A program made the translations under genes and the position numbers. The notes beneath the pieces are model-generated. The model was not told where the DNA came from. It did no database searches and saw only the letters and a list, made by a program, of their open reading frames with translations. This document shows, in pieces, positions 1 to 4,858 of a DNA stretch of 6,773 nt (position 1 is its first letter; each line of letters opens with the position of its first letter). The stretch covers positions 1-6,773 of the forward strand of contig DATHSN010000301.1 of NCBI GenBank assembly GCA_035464115.1. Reading direction: 5' to 3'. The DNA comes from DATHSN01 sp035464115 (lineage in GTDB: Bacteria > Actinomycetota > Acidimicrobiia > Acidimicrobiales > SKKL01).

Positions 1-887
1 GCGTCGGTGACCGTCGACGCCTCCTGGGCCGACGACGCGATCTCGCGGACCGAGGAGTTCATCTCCTCCATGGCGGTCGCCACCGTCGACACGTTCGCGG
101 ACACCTGTTCGGTGGCGGCCGACACGGCGTTGGCCTGGGCGGCGGCTTCGGCGGCCGCGGCTGACACCTGGACCGAGGCGGCGGAGAGCTCGTCGCTCGA
201 GGCGCGCAGGGTCTCCGCGGACTCACCGACCTGGCCCGAGACCTTCTTGGCCAGGAAGAACGCGATCCCCATGCCGACCGCGGCCATCAGCACCAGCCCG
301 GCGATGGCCATCGTCCGGGACGAGGCCGAGGTCGAGGCGGCTCCGCCGACGGCATCGGCACGGCGCTCGGACGCTTCCTGCGACAGCCGCTCGGAGGTCT
401 CGAGGGTGGCCAGGTACGCCGGGCCCCCCATGAGGGCGGCAGCGCCATCCGGATCGCCAGCGGCGGACAAGGCGATGATCTCGCCCCAGACGCCCTGCAT
501 GGCCGTGTAGTTCTCGTCGAGCTCACCGAACAACGCCGACATCTCGGCGTCGTCGGCCCACACCAGGCGCTTCTCGTCGATCAGCGCGCTCGTGGCGGTG
601 ACCACCTCGTCGACCTCGGCGGCGATCGCGGTCATGCGGGCCTGGTCCTCGGAGACGATGTGCGCGTAGAGGCTGCGCGACGCCACCGCCAGGTCGTACT
701 TCACCATGTCGGCGTCGTCGACGAGGGCGGTCTCACGCTCGTTGATGTCCTGGGTGGTCTGGGCGATGCCCCCCATCGTCATGATCAGGTACACGGCCAG
801 CAGCGCGGAGAGCGCGATCACCGCGCCGAACCCGAGCATCAGGCGGGCCTTCAGCGAGCGACTGCTGTCGCGGGCACTGCGGGACAT
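1..887 (-). CDS. Methyl-accepting chemotaxis protein, N-terminal 295 residues (3' end outside window)
   Basis: This is a transmembrane chemoreceptor that would sense a ligand outside the membrane and control a CheA/CheW kinase array. From the N-terminus it shows a short basic cytoplasmic start, TM1 at about residues 17-38, a roughly 150-residue mainly helical extracytoplasmic domain (about 39-191, like the four-helix-bundle sensor class), and TM2 at about 192-213. A cytoplasmic coiled coil then begins, with typical receptor motifs: SSDELSAAS near 230-238, EQVSANVSTVA near 260-270 and MEEMNSSVREIA near 273-284. The coiled coil follows TM2 directly. Residues 214-295 contain no proline and no HAMP-like Gly-Asp-Leu segment, so the usual HAMP relay of about 50 residues seems absent. 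The ATG at 887-885 has a good AGGAGA ribosome site 8 nt upstream. The kinase-control tip lies beyond the left edge. Family assignment is firm; the ligand is unknown. Confidence 0.93.
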   Translation of the reverse strand, partial: MSRSARDSSRSLKARLMLGFGAVIALSALLAVYLIMTMGGIAQTTQDINERETALVDDADMVKYDLAVASRSLYAHIVSEDQARMTAIAAEVDEVVTATSALIDEKRLVWADDAEMSALFGELDENYTAMQGVWGEIIALSAAGDPDGAAALMGGPAYLATLETSERLSQEASERRADAVGGAASTSASSRTMAIAGLVLMAAVGMGIAFFLAKKVSGQVGESAETLRASSDELSAASVQVSAAAAEAAAQANAVSAATEQVSANVSTVATAMEEMNSSVREIASSAQEASTVTD

Positions 888-894
888 GGGCACG

Positions 895-900
895 TCTCCT
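895..900 (-). promoter_or_regulatory. Ribosome binding site of the chemoreceptor gene
   Basis: On the minus strand AGGAGA lies 7-8 nt before the ATG at 887. It is one of only two clear Shine-Dalgarno sequences in the window and it fixes the chemoreceptor start. Confidence 0.8.
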
Positions 901-980
901 CCACGAGAGAGGCCCCGAGCGGAGCCTCGACGCGGGTGGTGATCGGCCCGGAGAGATCCGACGTGAGACTTCGTTTACAG

Positions 981-997
981 GAACATCGTTTCTGTTC
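981..997. repeat. Inverted repeat GAACA-N7-TGTTC between the acetyltransferase and chemoreceptor genes
   Basis: GAACA (981-985) and TGTTC (993-997) are perfect inverted arms around a 7-nt centre. They lie in the most A/T-rich part of the 116-bp gap, 7 nt past the end of the acetyltransferase gene and about 94 nt upstream of the chemoreceptor start. It could be an operator for the chemoreceptor gene or a weak terminator hairpin for the upstream operon. The arms are short and no T-run follows, so an operator is slightly more attractive. The spacing does not match the actinobacterial LexA box (GAAC-N4-GTTC). Five-base arms could arise by chance. Confidence 0.35.
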
Positions 998-1003
998 TGG
1001 TGG

Positions 1004-1993
1004 TCAGCGTCGGCGCACGAGCGTGCGGAAGACCCGCGACACCGCACCCCCGGCCGAGGCGTAGAAGCGCACCGGGCCGACCCAGCAGATCTCGGCGGTG
1101 TCGTACCCCGCCGACATGAGATCGGCGCAGATCGCCCCCAGGGCGGCCGAGCCGACGCCCGCGCCCCGCCAGGCCGGATCGGTGGCCATCGGCCCGACCC
1201 AGCCGGCCCGGCTCACCGAGTGACAGCCGACCCCCGTGACCCGACCGCTGGCCGTCTCCACCACCGCGAGGCAGGTGCCCTGCTCGAGCGCGCGGCCGAC
1301 CTCGGGGACCCACTGCGGGTAGTGCTCCCCCACCATCACCAGTGCCGCCGCTGCCCCCGCCTCGTCGAGCGGGCGATCGACCCGGCACCCCGAGGGTGGC
1401 GGCGCCCGGAACCGGGTGGAGCACGCCATGTTCAGCTCGGCGCCCCGCGGCACGAACCCGGCGGCCTCGGCGAGGCACAGCGCAGCGGTCCACCGCACAT
1501 CGACGCCCGGCCAGAGGTAGAACGGCGCGCCGCCACCGAGGCGCACCGCGCCGGCCCCCTGCCCGAACGACCAGTCGACTGCGGCGTCGAGCAGCGCCCG
1601 CCCCACACCGGCGCGCCGGGCACCCGGCGCCACCGCCAGCAGCTGCACGAACCCGACCGGCACCTCGCCCGGGCGCAGCACCACCGCCACCGCACCCGTG
1701 CCGTCGCCGGTGCCGAGGACCACCATCGGATCATCGAGGCCGGCCGACCCGGCCTCCCCTGCAGCAGTCGTCGGCGATCCGGCCGACCCCACCCCGACCG
1801 GCGTCGTGGCCCCGGTGGCCCCCGACGCGGAGCCCGATGGCGCGGCCTCGACCCGGTCGAGATCGCCGAAGCAGCACAGCTCGAGGTCGTCGGCGGTGAG
1901 ATCCTCGTCGGGCAGGGCCTCAGCCGCGAGCGCGACCAGGTCGTCGAGCCGCGCCCCTCCCCACTCGCCGATCGACGGCGGGCGGGGAGACAC
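1004..1993 (-). CDS. Tandem-GNAT N-acetyltransferase
   Basis: This protein has two GNAT domains and is predicted to transfer an acyl group from acyl-CoA to an unknown amine. With the GTG start at 1993 it has 329 residues. The first GNAT core covers about 89-190, with the CoA-binding loop RRAGVG at 126-131, then FYLWPGVD near 158-165 and a LAEAAGF helix/turn at 174-180. The second covers about 203-325, with loop RGAGVG at 276-281 and GYDTAEICWVGPVRFY at 296-311. Both pyrophosphate loops look intact, so both halves could bind CoA. A Gly/Ala/Ser/Thr-rich stretch at about 51-86 looks like a flexible insert before the first core. It is the last gene of the mca operon, 2 nt after the SCP2-like gene. 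A second GTG at 2035 would add 14 residues and overlap that gene; neither start has a clear ribosome site. It lacks the motifs I know for mycothiol synthase MshD. The substrate is not predictable. Confidence 0.85.
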   Translation of the reverse strand: MSPRPPSIGEWGGARLDDLVALAAEALPDEDLTADDLELCCFGDLDRVEAAPSGSASGATGATTPVGVGSAGSPTTAAGEAGSAGLDDPMVVLGTGDGTGAVAVVLRPGEVPVGFVQLLAVAPGARRAGVGRALLDAAVDWSFGQGAGAVRLGGGAPFYLWPGVDVRWTAALCLAEAAGFVPRGAELNMACSTRFRAPPPSGCRVDRPLDEAGAAAALVMVGEHYPQWVPEVGRALEQGTCLAVVETASGRVTGVGCHSVSRAGWVGPMATDPAWRGAGVGSAALGAICADLMSAGYDTAEICWVGPVRFYASAGGAVSRVFRTLVRRR

Positions 1994-1995
1994 CG

Positions 1996-2370
1996 TCAGG
2001 CCGCGGAGGGCACGCCGGCCAGCGCCGCCCGGCACGCCGGATCGGCCAGGGCCGACAGCCAGTCGAGCACCGCACCCGACGACCCGACCGGCTTGAGGTC
2101 ACCCCGCATGAACGCCATGGCGGGATCGAGCTCGCCCGCGACCAGCGCCGCGACGGTGGCCGCCGTCATGGGCACCTCGGCGGCGGCGGGATCGGCGCCG
2201 TCGGGCACCGGCGCGACCGCCACCAGCCGACCGTCGCGGACCGACCACCGCACCCGGCGGGACCCCGACACCACGTCGAGATCGGCGTCGCCGGCCGAGG
2301 AGCGGGGGGCCAGGTCGGCGACCGCCGCCGTGACCGCTGCGCACCACTCGTCGCTCAGCACCTTCGCCAC
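1996..2370 (-). CDS. Small SCP2-like (sterol carrier protein 2 fold) protein
   Basis: This is a 124-residue single-domain protein. It has an N-terminal helix (about 4-20), a strand-rich middle (about 30-55, with RVRWSVRDGRLV at 39-50) and a C-terminal part of SCP2 type: a helix at 69-79, then GELDPAMAFMRGDLKPVG at 79-96, matching the family pattern G-x-Leu-Asp-Pro-x-x-Ala-Phe-x-x-Gly-x-Leu-Lys-x-x-Gly, and a last hydrophobic helix. SCP2 domains form a hydrophobic cavity for lipids or acyl chains, and occur as accessory domains in Eis acetyltransferases and mycothiol-dependent isomerases. It starts at GTG 2370, 3 nt after the mca stop, and ends 2 nt before the acetyltransferase start, so it is very likely co-translated with both. 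There is no signal peptide or membrane segment, so it is probably cytoplasmic. The SCP2 call rests on the C-terminal motif; a ligand cannot be named. Confidence 0.72.
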   Translation of the reverse strand: MAKVLSDEWCAAVTAAVADLAPRSSAGDADLDVVSGSRRVRWSVRDGRLVAVAPVPDGADPAAAEVPMTAATVAALVAGELDPAMAFMRGDLKPVGSSGAVLDWLSALADPACRAALAGVPSAA

Positions 2371-2373
2371 CGC

Positions 2374-3249
2374 TCAGCCCACCACGCCGACGCGGTCGCG
2401 GACCCCGGCGAACAGGTCGGTCTCGGGCAGGTCGGTGTCGACCAGCGACCGGGCGAGGATGTAGTCGTCGAACGGGTGGATCGACCGGGACACGTCGCGC
2501 GGCAACCCGAACCAGAACGGCGACTCCGGGTCGACCTGGGTGGCGTGGGCCAACAACCCCTCCCACCGGGCGTCCTGGTAGCCGTCGATCGGCACCTGGG
2601 TGGTGATGCGGTGGTCCTGGTCGGGCCGGTCGAACCACCGCTCGGTGTAGGGCGACTCGAGGCCGAGCTCACCGAACTTGGCGTGGGTGGCCAGGATGCG
2701 GGCCCGCGACCAGGTGGAGTAGTAGAGCTTCAGCGGCTGCCAGGGGTCGCCCGCCTCGGGGTACCAGTGGGGGTCGGCGGCCCGGTCGAACGCCGGGACG
2801 CTGATGTCGTGGGTGCGCAGGTGGTCGGGGTGCTGGTAGCCCTGCTGGTCGTCGGAGTAGGTGACGATGACGTGGGGCCGCTCGGCGCGGATCAGCGCCA
2901 CCAGGCGGCCGATGGCCTCGTCGAGGTCGGCCTGCCAGAAGCACTCGGGGTGGGCGTTGGTCTCGGTGTCGGGCATGCCCGAGTCGCGGTAGCCGAGCAT
3001 GTGGACCGTGTCGTAGCCGATGGCCTTGGCCGCCAGATCGAGCTCGGCCCGACGGATGGCGGGCAGGTTGGCCCGCACCTCCGGGGTGTCCATGGCGGGG
3101 TTCAAGATGTCGCCGGCCTCGCCGCCGGTGCAGCACACCAACACGGTGTGGGCCCCCTCGGCGGCGTACTTGGCCACCGTCGGCGCACCCTTCGACGCCT
3201 CGTCGTCGGGGTGGGCGTGCACGGTGAGCAGGGTGAGGCGGGAATCCAT
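2374..3249 (-). CDS. mca: Mycothiol S-conjugate amidase
   Basis: This is a zinc amidase of the PIG-L/LmbE deacetylase family. It cleaves mycothiol S-conjugates to glucosaminyl-inositol and an N-acetylcysteine conjugate (mercapturic acid), which is exported; the sugar part is recycled to mycothiol. It has 291 residues, close to known Mca proteins (about 290). The metal motif AHPDDE is at 12-17, with H13 and D16 as predicted zinc ligands and D15 as catalytic base. The HPDH at 140-143 supplies the third ligand (H143) and the proposed acid (H140). The SKGA at 19-22 right after the motif and the GGEAGDILNPAMD segment at 42-54 are typical of Mca rather than of the deacetylase MshB. The ATG at 3249 is chosen because the protein then begins directly at the first core strand. 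No ribosome site precedes it, but a TATCGT -10 element ends 6 nt upstream, which suggests a leaderless mRNA. It is the first gene of a three-gene operon. Confidence 0.93.
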   Translation of the reverse strand: MDSRLTLLTVHAHPDDEASKGAPTVAKYAAEGAHTVLVCCTGGEAGDILNPAMDTPEVRANLPAIRRAELDLAAKAIGYDTVHMLGYRDSGMPDTETNAHPECFWQADLDEAIGRLVALIRAERPHVIVTYSDDQQGYQHPDHLRTHDISVPAFDRAADPHWYPEAGDPWQPLKLYYSTWSRARILATHAKFGELGLESPYTERWFDRPDQDHRITTQVPIDGYQDARWEGLLAHATQVDPESPFWFGLPRDVSRSIHPFDDYILARSLVDTDLPETDLFAGVRDRVGVVG

Positions 3250-3255
3250 GTGACG

Positions 3256-3261
3256 ACGATA
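3256..3261 (-). promoter_or_regulatory. Predicted -10 element for leaderless mca transcript
   Basis: On the minus strand TATCGT fits the actinobacterial -10 pattern TANNNT, and 6 nt separate it from the A of the mca ATG. That spacing would place the transcription start on the start codon, in line with the missing Shine-Dalgarno sequence. No recognisable -35 hexamer is found 17 nt upstream. The motif is short, so this is a prediction from position. Confidence 0.5.
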
Positions 3262-3291
3262 CCGAGACCGCCTCATGCGGGCACCGAGCGG

Positions 3292-3297
3292 TAGGAT
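3292..3297 (+). promoter_or_regulatory. Predicted -10 element for the NfeD/SPFH operon
   Basis: TAGGAT, in the context CGGTAGGATC, fits TANNNT and lies 54 nt before the NfeD ATG, giving a likely transcription start near 3304 and a leader of about 47 nt. The context CGGTAGNNTC recurs before the murA-like gene. No -35 hexamer is seen. This element and the oppositely directed mca element share a 102-bp intergenic region. Confidence 0.5.
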
Positions 3298-3351
3298 CTC
3301 GGGCAACGGCTCGCCACCAGGCGGGCCAGGTCGACCACCGAACGGGCGCAC

Positions 3352-3831
3352 ATGGACGACCCCTCCAACTGGATGTGGATCTGGCTCGGTGCCGCGGTGT
3401 TGTTCGGCCTCGGCGAGATGGCCAGCGCCGGCACGTTCTTCCTCCTGCCCTTCGCCGGAGGAGCCGTCGGTGCCACCCTCCTCGCCGCCTTCGGTGCCCC
3501 CCTCCTGCTGCAGTGGGTCGCCTTCGTGGTGCTGTCCGGCGCCGCGTTCGCCGCGCTGCGCCCCCTCGCCGCCCGACTCGACCGCGACGAGCCGAGCGAC
3601 GGCGTCGGCGCGCGCCGCCTCATCGGCGAGCGCGCCACGGTGCTCCAGGAGATCCCGGCCGACAACTCCGACCTCGGGCTCGTGCGCGTCCACCGCGAGG
3701 AGTGGCGCGCCGAGAGCCTCGACGGCAGCCCGATCCCCGTCGGCGCGCTGGTGCGCATCGTCGAGATGCGCGGCACCCGCGTCGTGGTGTTCCCCACCGA
3801 GCTCCCCGCCCCCGACCAGGAGAACCCCTGA
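3352..3831 (+). CDS. NfeD-family membrane protein (short form, membrane segments plus OB fold)
   Basis: This is a partner protein of stomatin-like SPFH proteins, thought to help assemble or regulate membrane microdomains. It has 159 residues. Hydrophobic segments lie at about 8-24, 28-47 and 51-70. A short linker follows, then a small beta-barrel of OB type at about 88-150, with the NfeD pattern: LIGERATVLQ near 90-99, GLVRVHREEWRAESLDG at 109-125, then PVGALVRIVEMRGTRVVVFP at 129-148. It lacks the N-terminal ClpP-like protease domain of long NfeD proteins, so it is not expected to be proteolytic. The ATG at 3352 opens directly into the first membrane segment. Its TGA overlaps the start of the SPFH gene, as expected for this very common gene pair. 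Family assignment is firm; the cellular role is taken from the family. Confidence 0.9.
   Translation: MDDPSNWMWIWLGAAVLFGLGEMASAGTFFLLPFAGGAVGATLLAAFGAPLLLQWVAFVVLSGAAFAALRPLAARLDRDEPSDGVGARRLIGERATVLQEIPADNSDLGLVRVHREEWRAESLDGSPIPVGALVRIVEMRGTRVVVFPTELPAPDQENP
3818..3823 (+). promoter_or_regulatory. Ribosome binding site of the SPFH gene, inside the NfeD coding end
   Basis: AGGAGA lies 7 nt before the ATG at 3831 and within the last codons of the NfeD gene. With the TGATG stop/start overlap it supports coupled translation and fixes the SPFH start, although the same frame stays open far upstream. Confidence 0.85.
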
Positions 3832-4799
3832 TGGGTCCCGTCATCGTCCTGGCGGTCATCGCCGCCGTCCTCTTCGTCTACGTCGCCTCCGGCGTCCGCA
3901 TCGTCCGCCCCTACCAGCGGGGCATCGTCGAACAGCTCGGCAAGTACAAGGAGACCGTCGATCCGGGCCTGCGCATCATCATCCCGTTCGTGCAGAGCCT
4001 GCGGGTGGTCGACATGCGCGAGCAGGTCGTCGACGTGCCGCCCCAGGAGGTCATCACCGAGGACAACGTCTCGGTCACCGTCGACGCGGTCGTCTACTAC
4101 GAGCCCACCGATCCCCAGCGGCTCACCTACAACATCGCCAACTTCATCATGGCGGTCACCAAGCTGGCCCAGACCAACCTGCGCAACGTCGTCGGCGACA
4201 TGACCCTCGACGAGGCCCTCACCTCGCGCGACACGGTCAACGTCAACCTGCGCCAGATCCTCGACGACGCCACCGACAAGTGGGGCGTGCGCGTGGTGCG
4301 GGTGGAGATCCAGCGGATCGACCCCCCGGCCGACGTGATGAGCGCGATGCACGAGCAGATGAAGGCCGAGCGCACCCGACGAGCCGTGGTCACCGCCGCC
4401 GAGGGCGAGCGCACCGCGGCCGTCACCCGGGCCGAGGGCGAGAAGACCGCCGCCATCCTGCAGGCCGAGGGCATCAAGCAGCGCCAGGTGCTCGAGGCCC
4501 AGGGCCAGGCCGACGCCATCCGGGCGGTGGCCGAGGCCGAGCGGTTCCGTCAGGTCACCGTCGCCGAAGGTGAGGCCGACGCCATCCGCGGCGTCTACGG
4601 CGCCATCCACGACGGGCGCCCCGACAACCAGCTCATCGCCATCAAGTACCTCGAGGCGCTGGGTCGCATCGCCAACGGCCAGGCCACCAAGATCTTCCTG
4701 CCCGCCGACATGTCGGGCGTGATGGGCTCGATCGCCGGGGTCGCCGAGCTGTTCAAGGACGGCGGCACCAACGGCCAGCACGGTCAGCAGCCGCAGTAG
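3831..4799 (+). CDS. SPFH/stomatin-like protein (paraslipin/QmcA type)
   Basis: This is a membrane scaffold protein of the stomatin/prohibitin/flotillin/HflK family, which forms large oligomers on membrane microdomains. It has 322 residues. An N-terminal membrane anchor lies at about 3-20. The SPFH domain spans about 22-180 and includes VRPYQRGIVEQLGKY at 25-39, a hydrophobic turn IIIPFVQSLRVVD at 49-61, and VPPQEVITEDNVSVTVDAVV at 69-88. A long coiled coil follows (about 175-255), in which AEG[EI][RK] recurs at 190, 201 and 212, exactly 11 residues apart (hendecads). The C-terminal part (265-310) ends in a conserved hydrophobic segment and a Gly/Gln-rich tail. The ATG overlaps the NfeD stop and has a strong ribosome site. 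Length and domain order match bacterial paraslipins. The physiological role in this organism cannot be read from sequence. Confidence 0.94.
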   Translation: MGPVIVLAVIAAVLFVYVASGVRIVRPYQRGIVEQLGKYKETVDPGLRIIIPFVQSLRVVDMREQVVDVPPQEVITEDNVSVTVDAVVYYEPTDPQRLTYNIANFIMAVTKLAQTNLRNVVGDMTLDEALTSRDTVNVNLRQILDDATDKWGVRVVRVEIQRIDPPADVMSAMHEQMKAERTRRAVVTAAEGERTAAVTRAEGEKTAAILQAEGIKQRQVLEAQGQADAIRAVAEAERFRQVTVAEGEADAIRGVYGAIHDGRPDNQLIAIKYLEALGRIANGQATKIFLPADMSGVMGSIAGVAELFKDGGTNGQHGQQPQ

Positions 4800-4806
4800 C
4801 GCGGCA

Positions 4807-4831
4807 GGGCCCCGCCGCCCGGGGCGGTCCC
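4807..4831 (+). terminator. Possible GC-rich hairpin after the SPFH gene
   Basis: GGG (4807-4809) and CCGCC (4812-4816) can pair with GGCGG (4823-4827) and CCC (4829-4831), with a small bulge and a 6-nt loop. It starts 8 nt after the SPFH stop and ends before the predicted promoter of the next gene, so it may stop read-through. There is no T-run, and such pairings are frequent at this GC content. Confidence 0.3.
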
Positions 4832-4842
4832 CGGCCGCCCGG

Positions 4843-4848
4843 TAGTGT
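4843..4848 (+). promoter_or_regulatory. Predicted -10 element for the murA-like gene (near-leaderless)
   Basis: TAGTGT in the context CGGTAGTGTC fits TANNNT and lies 10 nt before the ATG at 4859. The transcription start would fall near 4855, giving a leader of only a few nucleotides. The G-rich GGCGGGG just before the ATG would be too close and partly untranscribed to act as a normal ribosome site. The same CGGTAGNNTC context precedes the NfeD/SPFH operon. No -35 hexamer is apparent. Confidence 0.5.
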
Positions 4849-4858
4849 CGGCGGGGTC

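Noticed and set aside
981..997. LexA (SOS) box
   Set aside because: The actinobacterial LexA box has GAAC and GTTC arms 4 nt apart; here they are 9 nt apart.
1004..1993. Tandem GNAT as mycothiol synthase MshD
   Set aside because: MshD also has two GNAT domains and mca is in the operon, but the C-terminal signature of MshD (a YVE-type strand followed by a YxxLGF helix) is not seen; the second domain here reads GYDTAEICWVGPVRFY.
1220..2464. Plus-strand frame across the acetyltransferase and SCP2-like genes
   Set aside because: Arg/Pro/His-rich translation with no motif; the minus-strand genes have clear family motifs and operon spacing.
2476..3294. Long plus-strand reading frame opposite mca
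   Set aside because: Its translation is Val/Gly/Arg-rich with no recognisable domain, while the other strand encodes a complete Mca with all metal-binding motifs. It is an artefact of high GC codon bias.
3250..3693. Upstream extension of mca
   Set aside because: The frame stays open but would run antisense through NfeD, and the added residues are low-complexity. Mca family length and the position of the zinc motif fit the ATG at 3249.
3273..4781. Long minus-strand reading frame opposite NfeD and SPFH
   Set aside because: It spans two well-defined genes and the gene boundary; the product is rich in His, Asp, Gly and Val without any domain pattern.
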